Shown one piece after another: positions 53,700-62,125 of a DNA stretch of 64,000 nt. Below the pieces are notes generated by a model. That model saw only the letters and a program-made list of their open reading frames with translations. It did no database searches and was not told the DNA's origin. The stretch lies in the NCBI RefSeq assembly GCF_003096195.1, contig NZ_CP023004.1:3328501-3392500 (forward strand), read 5' to 3'. The translations under genes and the position numbers were made by a program. Source of the stretch: Ereboglobus luteus (GTDB lineage: Bacteria; Verrucomicrobiota; Verrucomicrobiia; Opitutales; Opitutaceae). Each line of letters begins with the position of its first letter. Position 1 is the stretch's first letter.

Positions 53700-53844
53700 T
53701 TGTCAAGGTGGCGCAGGCATTTCTGTCCGTGCCACATTGCGCGCACATAAAAGGATGCGGGACGCCTCGGCTGCGGTTCCGGAATTCTGCCCTCTATCTT
53801 TTTGCGGGACATTTGCTGGATGCCGTCCAACCTTTCGGCAAAAC

Positions 53845-54654
53845 ATGAACGACATATCGAAACCTTTTGTTTATCTGGTCATTGGCGCCACGGGGTCGGG
53901 GCGGCGCGGGATGCTGGCGGATATTCTTGCCGAGGGGCTTGATGCCGGGGATCGCCCGCTTGTCATGCTCGCCGAAAACGAGGCGGCGGACGCAGCGGAC
54001 GCCTCGCTGGGCGAGATCGCGCGCTGGCAATGGCGCGCGCAGGGCGGCGGACCGGAGGGCCTGGACGGACGCATCGAGGCGGAGGGCGTCGATATCGCGG
54101 GGCGGACGCATGTGTTTTTCGTGACTGACGGAAGGCGCAATCCGATCGACCAGATTGAGGCGTTGAAACCGTGGCTGACCGAGGCGGGCGGCGAGCTGGC
54201 GCGCGTTGTGTGCGTGGTGAACTGCCAATTGGCCGAGCAAAACCGATCGCTGATGACGTGGTATGACGCGTGCATCCATTTTTCGGACATCGTGCTGCTG
54301 GCGAGGCGCGACGGGGTGACCAACAAGTGGGTGTCCGATTTTCAGGCGCGGTATAAGAATAAATTTTATCCGTGCCTGTTTGAGTTTGTGAAAGACGGGC
54401 GCGTGCGGAATCCGTCGCTGGTGCTGGAGCCCGAGGCGCGGCGCATGTCGCATTATTTCGAGGAGGCGGATTATGAGCTCGCCGGCGGAGGCGACATCGA
54501 GGAGGGCATTGACGATGATGACAAGCCGCGCAAACGGCAAAGCGACGAGGAGATCGAGGTCACCGAGCAGCTTGACGAATACCTCGCGCGGCGCGCGGGC
54601 GGACGCCGGGTGAAGGAGATTCCGGATATCGCGAAATTTCTGGACGCAGACTAA
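53845..54654 (+). CDS. P-loop-like protein of unknown function, degenerate Walker A
   Basis: A 269-residue cytoplasmic protein. It starts with VYLVIGATGSGRRGM, a Walker A-like loop in which the invariant Lys is Arg, then alternating strands and helices resembling a CobW/G3E or P-loop GTPase fold (FFVTDGRRNPIDQ, VVCVVNCQLAEQN). An acidic stretch (GDIEEGIDDDDKPRKRQSDEE) precedes the C-terminal helix. Without the Lys, nucleotide hydrolysis is doubtful. The gene is tail-to-tail with hprK, overlapping its stop by 4 bp. The name is not recognised; function not assigned. Confidence 0.55.
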   Translation: MNDISKPFVYLVIGATGSGRRGMLADILAEGLDAGDRPLVMLAENEAADAADASLGEIARWQWRAQGGGPEGLDGRIEAEGVDIAGRTHVFFVTDGRRNPIDQIEALKPWLTEAGGELARVVCVVNCQLAEQNRSLMTWYDACIHFSDIVLLARRDGVTNKWVSDFQARYKNKFYPCLFEFVKDGRVRNPSLVLEPEARRMSHYFEEADYELAGGGDIEEGIDDDDKPRKRQSDEEIEVTEQLDEYLARRAGGRRVKEIPDIAKFLDAD

Positions 54655-55685
54655 CGCTCGGCGTTGATGCGGGATGGGAACTCGGTGGGGTCGGAGGGGC
54701 GGACTTTTATCTGGAAGGGCGAGTCGAGTTTTTTCTTGGGATCGGCCATGTGGGCGACGAGGCGGTTGTTAAACTCCTCGGCGGAGTGGATGCCGACGCG
54801 CTTGAGCGCCTGGGTGAGGGCGGCGACCTCGATGAGGCGGGCCATGTCGCGCCCGGGGCGGACGTAGAGGGTGATGTGCGGGATTTTTTGTCCGAGGATT
54901 TCGTAATAGTTGTCGGCAAGGCCGGTGCGCTCCTCGATGGCGTCGGGGGTCCATTCATACATGGAGACGACGAGATCGATGCGCTTTTCGGGGCGCACGG
55001 CGCGCACGCCGAACATTTCGACGATGTTGATGATTCCGATGCCGCGGCATTCGAGGTAGCCGAAGTTGAGCTCGCGGCTGGATGCGGTGAGCTCGCGCTC
55101 GTCGAGGAGGCGGAGCACGGTGTAGTCGTCGGCGACGAGCGAGTGGCCGCGCTCGATGAGGGCGAGGGCGCATTCGCTTTTGCCGACGCCGGAGCCGCCG
55201 CGAATCATGACGCCGATGCCGCGAACATCGACCGTGGTGGCGTGCTCGGTGATGGGGCTGTGAAACTCGTTGTCGATGAAGTGCGTCGCCTGGTTGATGA
55301 ACTTCATCGTGATGAGCGGCGTGCGGAAGAGGGGCAGGTTGCACTCCTTGGCGACGGCGAGCAGCTCGGGGGTGGGGTGAAAACTGCGCGTGAGGATGAG
55401 GCAGGGAATCTGGTGCTTGAACATGCCCCGGAAAATCTCGACCTGGCGCTCGGGGTTGAGCGTCTTGATAAATGTCATCTCGGCGGCGCCGAGGACTTGG
55501 ATGCGCTTGTTGGCGAAGTAGCGGAAGAAGCCGGTGAGGGCGAGCGAGGGGCGGTTGATGCTGCCCTCGCGAATGACCCGGTGCAGCCCGCCCGTGCCTG
55601 TGACGATTTCCATTTTGAGTTTCGCGCCGTAGGTTTGGAAAAAGTGCGCGACTGTGATGCCGTTGATGGTGTTGGCTTTGCTCAT
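54651..55685 (-). CDS. hprK: HPr kinase/phosphorylase
   Basis: A 344-residue enzyme. The N-terminal domain (about 1-145) is followed by a kinase domain with GGSGVGKSECALALIERGH (Walker A, about residues 163-170), a conserved His shortly before (EHATTVD), and the signature ECRGIGIINIVEMFG. In Firmicutes HprK phosphorylates Ser46 of HPr to control carbon catabolite repression; in Gram-negative bacteria with incomplete PTS it often regulates other processes. No HPr or PTS gene is in this window. LptB follows on the same strand, 67 bp beyond the hprK start side. The family call is solid; the target is not known. Confidence 0.93.
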   Translation of the reverse strand: MSKANTINGITVAHFFQTYGAKLKMEIVTGTGGLHRVIREGSINRPSLALTGFFRYFANKRIQVLGAAEMTFIKTLNPERQVEIFRGMFKHQIPCLILTRSFHPTPELLAVAKECNLPLFRTPLITMKFINQATHFIDNEFHSPITEHATTVDVRGIGVMIRGGSGVGKSECALALIERGHSLVADDYTVLRLLDERELTASSRELNFGYLECRGIGIINIVEMFGVRAVRPEKRIDLVVSMYEWTPDAIEERTGLADNYYEILGQKIPHITLYVRPGRDMARLIEVAALTQALKRVGIHSAEEFNNRLVAHMADPKKKLDSPFQIKVRPSDPTEFPSRINAER

Positions 55686-55752
55686 GGGGAAGGGCGGTGG
55701 TGTGTGGTGAGGTGTGAGTGGGAACTGATTGTGACGGCCGCGCCGGCTGGCT

Positions 55753-56511
55753 TTACATGTTGAAGTCCTTGCCGAGGTAGAATTCGCGGGCCTGGGGGTC
55801 GTTGATGAGGTGCTCGCTGGTGCCGCTGGTGAGGACTTTGCCCTGGTGTATGAGGTAGGCGCGGTCGACGACGCGGAGGGTTTCGCGGACGTTGTGGTCG
55901 GTGATGATGACGCCGATGCCGCGCGATTTTAGTTCGAGCACGATGCGCTGCACTTCGGCGACGGAGATGGGGTCGATGGCGGCGAAGGGTTCGTCCATGA
56001 GGAGAAACTTTGGCTCGGTGACGAGCGCGCGCGCGATTTCGAGACGGCGGCGTTCGCCACCGGAGAGGGTGTAGGCTTTTTGCTTGGCGACGTGGGTGAG
56101 GTGCAGCTCCTCGAGATGGCGTTGCACGCGGGCGGGACGCTCCTTGCGGGGAATGGGCAGCAGCTCGACGATGGCGAGGATGTTTTCCTCGACGGTGAGT
56201 TTGCGGAAGGTGGACGCCTCCTGCGGCAGGTAGCCGAGGCCAAGGCGGGCGCGCTCGTGCATGCGGAGCGGGGTGGCGTCGACGCCGTTCAGGTAAACGC
56301 GGCCCGATGTCGCGGGCACGAGGCCGACGATCATGTAGAAGGTGGTGGTTTTGCCGGCGCCGTTGGGCCCGAGGAGCCCGACGATTTCGCCGGCGCGCGC
56401 GTTGATGTCGACTCCGTTGACGACGTTGCGCTGGCCATAGGTTTTGACGAGCGCCTGCGTGGTGATTTCCGCGGGCGTCGGGGTTGCGGTGGTGTCGGCT
56501 TGGGCGCTCAT
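55753..56511 (-). CDS. lptB: LPS export ABC transporter ATP-binding protein
   Basis: A 252-residue ABC ATPase. Walker A GPNGAGKTT, signature LSGGERRRLEIARAL, Walker B FLLMDEPFAAID and H-loop VIITDHNVRETL are complete, and GEIVGLLGPNG with YLPQEASTFRKL matches the LptB/YhbG group. It powers extraction of LPS from the inner membrane with LptF/LptG, which implies an LPS-bearing outer membrane. It precedes hprK on the same strand, a linkage common in bacteria (lptB with rpoN, hpf, ptsN and hprK). No lptA or rpoN adjoins. Confidence 0.93.
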   Translation of the reverse strand: MSAQADTTATPTPAEITTQALVKTYGQRNVVNGVDINARAGEIVGLLGPNGAGKTTTFYMIVGLVPATSGRVYLNGVDATPLRMHERARLGLGYLPQEASTFRKLTVEENILAIVELLPIPRKERPARVQRHLEELHLTHVAKQKAYTLSGGERRRLEIARALVTEPKFLLMDEPFAAIDPISVAEVQRIVLELKSRGIGVIITDHNVRETLRVVDRAYLIHQGKVLTSGTSEHLINDPQAREFYLGKDFNM

Positions 56512-56667
56512 TATTTTGTTAACGCGAAAAAGAGTCTGGAAAGGTTTGAGGATGACAACAGGAATATGACGAAAATTGAGCGTGGCGCGCGCGTCGCGCC
56601 GGGAGTTTTTTATTTGCGTTTTCCGCATTGCGGAGCGGTGGCGTTTGCGCGTTTCATTGGCGGCAAC

Positions 56668-58017
56668 ATGCGCATTTTGATTGTCGATGATGATGCCGGC
56701 ATCCGGAAAACGACGGGGATGGCGGTGGAGCTTATGGGGCACCAAGTCGAGCTGGCCCCGGGCGGCGCGCGCGCACTCAAAATAATCGGGGAGGAGCCGT
56801 GCGACGTGTGTTTTCTCGATGTGAACCTGGTCGGCGAGAACGGGCTCGATTTGCTGGAAAAAATCCAGAAGGCGCAGCCGGGAATCGTGCCCGTGATGTT
56901 CACCGCGTATGCAAACATCAGCACTGCGGTGGAGGCGATGCGCCGGGGGGCGTTTGATTTTATTCCGAAGCCGTTCACGCCGGACCAGATCCGGCAGGTG
57001 CTCGGCAAGATCGAGCGCGAGCGAAAACTCGAGCAGCGCGTGAGGCAGCTCGAGTCGCAGCTCACCGCCGGGGCTCCCGAGATCGATTTTGAGTCAACGG
57101 AGCCCGCGATGCAGCGCGCGTTGCAGATTGTGTTCAAGGCGGCGGAAACCCAGGCCACGATTTTGCTGCTCGGGCCGAGCGGCACGGGCAAGAGCGTGCT
57201 GGCGCGCGAGGCGCACCGGCGCGGCGCGCAACGCGACGGCGCGTTTGTGACGGTGAACTGCCCGAGCCTGTCGCGCGAGTTGCTCGAGAGCGAATTGTTC
57301 GGCCATGTGCGGGGCGCGTTCACCGGCGCGGTCGGCGACACGACGGGCAAGGTGGCCGCCGCGGAGGGCGGGACATTGTTTCTCGACGAGATCGGCGAGC
57401 TGCCGCTGGAGATCCAGCCGAAGTTGCTGCGCCTGCTCCAGGAGCGCGAATACGAGCGCGTCGGCGAGCCGAAGGTGCGCCGCGCCAATGTGCGCGTGAT
57501 TGCGGCGACAAACCGCGATCTCGAGGCCGAGGTGAAGGCGGGGCGCTTCCGAGAGGATTTGTTTTACCGGCTCAACGTCATCAATGTGGCACTGCCGCCG
57601 TTGCGCGGGCGTCCGGGCGACTTGACGCGGCTGGCGGACGCGGCGCTGCAATTTTTCGGCGCGGGCATGGGCAAGCGCGTCAAGGGCTTTTCGCCGGAGG
57701 TGGTCGAGGCGTTCGCGCGCTACGAGTGGCCGGGCAATTTGCGCGAGCTGCGCAATGTGATTGAGCGCGCCGTGATTCTTTCGTCGGGGGAGGAAATTGC
57801 GATGGCGGATTTGCCGGAACAGTTTTCGAGTTGCGGCGGCTCCGCGGTGCAGGTGGGCTCGCCGGTGACAATCGAGCAGTTGGAAAACGAGCACATCCGC
57901 CGCATCGTCGCGTCGGCGAAAAGTCTCGAACTGGCGGCGCGCACGCTGGGGATTGATCCGGCGACGCTGTATCGCAAACGGCAGAAGATGGCGGGCGGGC
58001 AGGGGAGCGCTGAATAG
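56668..58017 (+). CDS. Sigma-54-dependent response regulator (NtrC/AlgB family)
   Basis: A 449-residue regulator. The receiver domain (1-120) has the acidic DDD (7-9) and phospho-acceptor Asp51 (FLDVNL). The AAA+ domain has GPSGTGKSVLAREAH (Walker A), the sigma-54-contacting GAFTGA (in HVRGAFTGAVG) and FLDEIGELPL (Walker B). A Fis-type HTH ends the protein (AARTLGIDPATLYRKRQK). It is followed at 28 bp by a sensor kinase. GAFTGA means it activates sigma-54 promoters; none was found nearby. Start 56668 has no SD. Confidence 0.92.
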   Translation: MRILIVDDDAGIRKTTGMAVELMGHQVELAPGGARALKIIGEEPCDVCFLDVNLVGENGLDLLEKIQKAQPGIVPVMFTAYANISTAVEAMRRGAFDFIPKPFTPDQIRQVLGKIERERKLEQRVRQLESQLTAGAPEIDFESTEPAMQRALQIVFKAAETQATILLLGPSGTGKSVLAREAHRRGAQRDGAFVTVNCPSLSRELLESELFGHVRGAFTGAVGDTTGKVAAAEGGTLFLDEIGELPLEIQPKLLRLLQEREYERVGEPKVRRANVRVIAATNRDLEAEVKAGRFREDLFYRLNVINVALPPLRGRPGDLTRLADAALQFFGAGMGKRVKGFSPEVVEAFARYEWPGNLRELRNVIERAVILSSGEEIAMADLPEQFSSCGGSAVQVGSPVTIEQLENEHIRRIVASAKSLELAARTLGIDPATLYRKRQKMAGGQGSAE

Positions 58018-58044
58018 GGATGGCGCGCGAATCCCATAAACACC

Positions 58045-59874
58045 ATGTTGCGCAATAAACTTTATCTCGGACTGCTGCCGTTGCTGGCGCTGTTGATTTT
58101 GGTCGGCGTTGCGGGGATTCTCGTCAACCGCGATCTGGCGCGTTCGAGCTCGGAAAAAATCGATCGCGGTTACTCGATGGTGATGGGCGAGCATGAAATG
58201 CGCGGCGCGGCGCTCGGCATGGTCACCGCAATGCACTCGGCGCTCCGTGGCAACGTGCTGGAGGTGCGCGGCGCGTATGAGGAGCAGCGCGGCCTGTTCA
58301 AGCAGACGCTGATGGCGCAGTCGTTTTCCGCCGCGGGCACGGAGCGCGAGAAGGCGGTCAGGCAGGTTTCGCGCGCGTTTGGCCGGTTTGAAAACATAGG
58401 CGATTCGCTGATGGTGATCGGCGGCAGTTTCCAGGATGCGGGGTATGAGGATGTGGAGCGGGCGTATTTTGGCGTGCTGCATTCGCTGGATGAATTGCTG
58501 CGGACGGACTCGCGCGTCATGCAGGTCGAGTCGGAGCGCGTGGCCGGCATTGCGCGCGTGAGCATCGGCGTGCTCGTGGTGGTGATTGTGATCGGCATTG
58601 CTCTGTCGGTGCTGCTGGCGTTCAGGCTTGCGCGCATGTTCATCGGGCCGATCAGCGCATTGACGGAGTCGTCCCGCGCGCTTGGCGAGGGCAACTTGGA
58701 AAAGGACGTGCCCGTGACTTCGCGCGACGAGCTCGGCGTGCTCGCGCAGTCCTTCAACGCGATGGCGGCGAGCCTGCGCGAATATCGCGACGCGATGGCG
58801 GCGCGCGTGCTGCGGGCGCAACGCACGATGGAGGCCACGCTCACCTCGACGCCCGATCCGCTCTTTGTGGTTTCGCCGGACGGCAAGTCCGACATTCGCA
58901 ACCCCGCCGCGGAGAGGCTCGCCGCGCTGCCGGAATTTGCCGACGGATTTCCCGAGCCGCTCGACGCGCACGTGCGGGAGGTGCTGCGCACGCGCGAGCA
59001 TTTTCTGCCGACGGGCTACGACCAGGTGATTCCGGTGAGCATCGACCACGACGAGCGTTTTTACCTGCCGCGCATCCTTTCGGTCAGCGACAAGCTCACG
59101 GGGCGGGAGGGCGGCGCGGCGATTTTGTTGCAGGACGTGACCAAGTTTCGGCTGCTCGACGACGCGAAAAACAATCTCGTTGGGACCGTAAGCCACGAGC
59201 TGAAAACGCCGCTCACGAGCCTTCGCATGGCTGTCTACCTGCTGCTCGAGCAAAACACCGGCGCGCTGACGCCCGCGCAACGCGACTTGCTCGAAACCGC
59301 GCGCGATGACGCCGACCGGCTCCTGCGCATTCTGAACGACATTCTCGACCTCGCGCGCATCGAAAGCGGCACCGCGGCGCTCAGCCGTTGCGAGGTCGAG
59401 CCGGCGGCGCTCCTTGAGGAAATGGCGCGCGAAATGCGCCCGCTCATCGAGGATGCGGGGCAACGCTTGGAAGTGTGCGTCGCGCCGGGCGCTGGTGTTG
59501 ACGGTAAGGTGTTCCTCGACCCCGACCGCATCCGGCACGTGTTTGTGAACCTGCTGGGCAACGCGTCGAAATACACGCCGGAGGGCGGTCGGATTGAGCT
59601 TTACGCCGAACCCGACGCCGAGCCGGGCGCGGTGCGCTTTGGCGTGCGCGACACCGGCGCGGGCATCGCCGAGACAGACCTGCCCTGCGTGTTTCAAAAA
59701 TTCTACCGCGCGCCGGGCCAAAAACGCCGGGGCGCCGGGCTCGGCCTGAGCATCGCTCGCGAAGTCGTGCTTGCGCACGGCGGCACTATCGCATGCGCGA
59801 GCAAGGCGGGGGCGGGCAGCGATTTTTATTTCACCATCCCTCCGCGCCGCCCCGAAAACGCCGCGGCTTCTTAA
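58045..59874 (+). CDS. Sensor histidine kinase, KinB-like
   Basis: A 609-residue membrane sensor. TM1 lies at about residues 8-28 and TM2 at 172-196, enclosing a roughly 140-residue periplasmic helical domain. A HAMP domain follows (PISALTESSRALGEGNLEKD), then a PAS-like region with FVVSPDGK, the dimerisation His in VSHELKTPLTSLR (His384), N-box HVFVNLLGNASKYT, G1 RDTGAGI and G2 GAGLGLSIA. The layout and pairing with the upstream NtrC-type regulator recall KinB/AlgB of Pseudomonas. The signal is unknown. The start ATG is preceded by AAACACC. Confidence 0.93.
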   Translation: MLRNKLYLGLLPLLALLILVGVAGILVNRDLARSSSEKIDRGYSMVMGEHEMRGAALGMVTAMHSALRGNVLEVRGAYEEQRGLFKQTLMAQSFSAAGTEREKAVRQVSRAFGRFENIGDSLMVIGGSFQDAGYEDVERAYFGVLHSLDELLRTDSRVMQVESERVAGIARVSIGVLVVVIVIGIALSVLLAFRLARMFIGPISALTESSRALGEGNLEKDVPVTSRDELGVLAQSFNAMAASLREYRDAMAARVLRAQRTMEATLTSTPDPLFVVSPDGKSDIRNPAAERLAALPEFADGFPEPLDAHVREVLRTREHFLPTGYDQVIPVSIDHDERFYLPRILSVSDKLTGREGGAAILLQDVTKFRLLDDAKNNLVGTVSHELKTPLTSLRMAVYLLLEQNTGALTPAQRDLLETARDDADRLLRILNDILDLARIESGTAALSRCEVEPAALLEEMAREMRPLIEDAGQRLEVCVAPGAGVDGKVFLDPDRIRHVFVNLLGNASKYTPEGGRIELYAEPDAEPGAVRFGVRDTGAGIAETDLPCVFQKFYRAPGQKRRGAGLGLSIAREVVLAHGGTIACASKAGAGSDFYFTIPPRRPENAAAS

Positions 59875-59961
59875 AACCCAAAAATGTAAATTAGAGTTGT
59901 CACGGGCGCGGTTCCTGATGAGAACAACACCCGACCACACCCACACAACCAAGCAATATTG

Positions 59962-60642
59962 ATGGCAAATTCGTTCCCTTACGCCGGTCCAAGACGCGGC
60001 CCATACCAACGACGCACGAACAACGATCCGTTCGCGAGCATTCGCCGTAATCAACGCATCAGAGCCGCCCAGGCCCGCGTTATCAGCCCCGAGGGCAAGC
60101 AGCTCGGCATCATGCCAACCGAGAAGGCGCTGCAACTCGCCATCCAAGTGGGCCTCGATCTCGTGGAGATCGCGCCCAATGCCCAGCCGCCCGTCTGCCG
60201 CATCATGGACTTCGGCAAATATGTTTACGAGGAGCAGAAAAAAAGTTCCCACGCCAAGGCCACCGCGGGCAAGGTCAAGGAGGTCGAGTTCACCGCGCGC
60301 ATCGCCGACAACGACTTTATGACCAAGCTCCGCCGCACGGAGCAATTTCTCAACATGGGCAGCAAGGTGAAGCTTCGCCTCAAGTTTCGCGGGCGCGAAC
60401 TCGCGCATCCCGAGATCGGCTTCGGCGTCATCAACAAGGCGCTCGCCGAATTGACGGAGATGGGGCATCCCGACTCGCCCCCCAAGCTTCTTGGCAAACA
60501 CATCAACGTGATGCTCACGCCGCTGCCCGCAAACAAACGCAAGCCCAAGTTCCTGCGGCCCGACGACGAAGATGAGGACGATATCCCCGACGATTCTGCA
60601 TCCGACGCCGACAATCCCGGCGATGGAGAAGGGGATAAATAA
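59962..60642 (+). CDS. infC: Translation initiation factor IF-3
   Basis: A 226-residue factor that blocks subunit joining and proofreads the start codon. The N-domain core begins RIRAAQARVISPEGKQLGI, and DLVEIAPNAQPPVCRIMDFGKY is the family signature at the linker; the C-domain has KLRLKFRGRELAHPEIG. The N-terminus carries a 30-residue extension and the C-terminus a 25-residue acidic tail (DDEDEDDIPDD, then GEGDK), both unusual. An ATG at 59962 directly follows a TTG at 59959; there is no SD. It is not followed by rpmI-rplT, the usual partners, but by an amidase gene. Confidence 0.95.
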   Translation: MANSFPYAGPRRGPYQRRTNNDPFASIRRNQRIRAAQARVISPEGKQLGIMPTEKALQLAIQVGLDLVEIAPNAQPPVCRIMDFGKYVYEEQKKSSHAKATAGKVKEVEFTARIADNDFMTKLRRTEQFLNMGSKVKLRLKFRGRELAHPEIGFGVINKALAELTEMGHPDSPPKLLGKHINVMLTPLPANKRKPKFLRPDDEDEDDIPDDSASDADNPGDGEGDK

Positions 60643-61816
60643 GACGCCCGCGCGCATGTTGCGCGGATTGCTCGCGTGCGCCTTGTTCGCGGCGGCGCAC
60701 ATCGCCGCGGATGCGCAGGATGCCAGCCGTCCGCTAAGCTCGCCCACGCGCCCCGGCGCGGCCTCGAGCCAGCATTCGAATATTCCGCTTTCGAAACCAA
60801 CCGTCCCCGCGGCTTCCAGCGCAAGTGGCGCGAAGGCGTCTTCCAAGCCGGCAAACACCGGCGCGAAAAAGAAATCGTCCGCCTCCGGAACCGTCGTCAG
60901 CCTGGGCGGGTTGAACCACATCGACTTGGTGCCGTTTGCAAAGACGATGGGCTATTCCGCGACATGGCAAAACGACGGCAAGCAGCTTACCCTGAAAAAA
61001 GGAGGCACCCGAATCGAGATCACGGGCGAGTCGCGCGAATTCCTGCTCAACGGCACGCGGGTTTTTGCGGGCTCGGCGTTCAGAATCTATCGCCGCAGCC
61101 TGTGGGTCAGCCGCATCGACGCCGACACTCTTTTGGCGCCGATCATGGACCCGAGGCGCGGACGCAGCACCGTGATGCAGCTGAAAGTTATCGCAATCGA
61201 CGCCGGGCATGGGGGCATTGACAAGGGCAAGATCAACGAGCGCCTGAAAATCTACGAGAAGGACATGGTGCTCGACACGGCCAAGCGCCTCAAAACCCTT
61301 CTCGAAAAACGCGGCTACAAGGTCGTGATGACGCGCACGGCCGACAAAAAAGTCGAGCTCGGCGATCGTCCCGAGGTCGCGGCCAAGGCAGGCGCGGATT
61401 TGTTCATCAGCATCCATTACAATTCCGTCGCGTCGAGGCCGCAGAGTGTTTCCGGCGCGGAGGTCTATCGTTTCACGCCTCGCTACCAGGTGCCGATGCG
61501 CCGCGAAAAATCGCAGCCGTCCGACGCGCTTTGGAATCCCGGCGATGCGCACGGCTTTTGGAGTTCCGTGGCGGGGATTAAAATCCAGCAGGCGCTGCTC
61601 TCGTCGCTGAAAGTTTCCGACCGCGGCTTCAAGCATGACAAGCTGGCCGTCCTGCGTCTTGCGAAGTGTCCGGCGGTTTTGGTCGAGGCGGGTTTTCTCT
61701 CGCACAATGCCGAGGCGCGCAAAATCGCCACGCCCGCCTACCGCCAGCAAATCGCCGAGGCCATCGCCAAGGGCGTTGATGCTTACGCCACCGCCGTGGC
61801 CGCTGCGCGGAAGTAG
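60623..61816 (+). CDS. N-acetylmuramoyl-L-alanine amidase (Amidase_3), exported
   Basis: A 397-residue enzyme that cleaves the peptide from MurNAc in peptidoglycan. A signal peptide covers roughly residues 12-32 (MLRGLLACALFAAAHIAADA). A Ser/Ala/Pro linker and a beta domain (about 85-180) precede the catalytic part: VIAIDAGHGGIDKG (first zinc His), Glu in KMVL-type EKDMVLDTAKRL, ISIHYNS (second His), and Glu in PAVLVEAGFLSH. AmiC-type enzymes act in daughter-cell separation. The start may be ATG 60623, inside infC's 3' end, or 60656. The acidic-tail overlap with infC suggests coupling. Confidence 0.88.
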   Translation: MEKGINKTPARMLRGLLACALFAAAHIAADAQDASRPLSSPTRPGAASSQHSNIPLSKPTVPAASSASGAKASSKPANTGAKKKSSASGTVVSLGGLNHIDLVPFAKTMGYSATWQNDGKQLTLKKGGTRIEITGESREFLLNGTRVFAGSAFRIYRRSLWVSRIDADTLLAPIMDPRRGRSTVMQLKVIAIDAGHGGIDKGKINERLKIYEKDMVLDTAKRLKTLLEKRGYKVVMTRTADKKVELGDRPEVAAKAGADLFISIHYNSVASRPQSVSGAEVYRFTPRYQVPMRREKSQPSDALWNPGDAHGFWSSVAGIKIQQALLSSLKVSDRGFKHDKLAVLRLAKCPAVLVEAGFLSHNAEARKIATPAYRQQIAEAIAKGVDAYATAVAAARK

Positions 61817-62125
61817 GGGGCGCGCCAGCGCGTCCCCGTGTCCGCTTGCGTTCAATGTCTCGGAGCCCGCTCTGTTTTTTGCCTAAATCCTTGGGGGAAA
61901 ACATTCACGGCAGGCAAAGAATCTGGAAGAATCCGTCCGATGGAAAATATTTTGCAACAAGGATGGTCTTATTTTTCATTACTTTTTGCAAGGCAATTAA
62001 TTACGTGATATATACGGCATCTGTGCATATTGAAAAACAGCTTGCGCTTTCCGGCTTACCTCCCTGCTTTTAGATGCCCATTTTTCTTATTTTCATCAAC
62101 TGCATAGCACAAACGTAAAAAACAT
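61817..62125. other. AT-rich upstream region of the surface protein
   Basis: This 309-bp gap has no gene. Near the amidase stop lies a hairpin (GGGGGCGCG-CCAG-CGCGTCCCC, 61816-61837) without a T-run. From about 61940 the base composition becomes AT-rich, holding the promoter described at 61986-62014. Confidence 0.7.
61986..62014 (+). promoter_or_regulatory. Sigma-70-like promoter before the surface protein gene
   Basis: TTGCAA (61986-61991) and TATATA (62009-62014) are separated by 17 bp, ideal for sigma-70, in an AT-rich region. The start of transcription would lie near 62021, giving a leader of about 105 bases before the ATG at 62126. Confidence 0.5.

Noticed and set aside
53708-53735. GTGGC...GCCAC inverted repeat after the giant gene
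   Set aside because: Only about five clean pairs and no T-run; too weak to call a terminator.
56584-56612. GGCGCG/CGCGCC hairpin followed by T-rich DNA as a terminator
   Set aside because: It lies in the leader of the response regulator gene and no plus-strand gene ends before it; could be an attenuator but nothing supports that.
59958-59960. ATT as a non-canonical IF-3 start codon
   Set aside because: It is out of frame with the infC coding sequence; ATG at 59962 (or TTG at 59959) fits.
57094-60921. 1275-residue minus-strand open frame across regulator, kinase and infC
   Set aside because: It spans several certain plus-strand genes and has low-complexity Arg/His/Ala composition.
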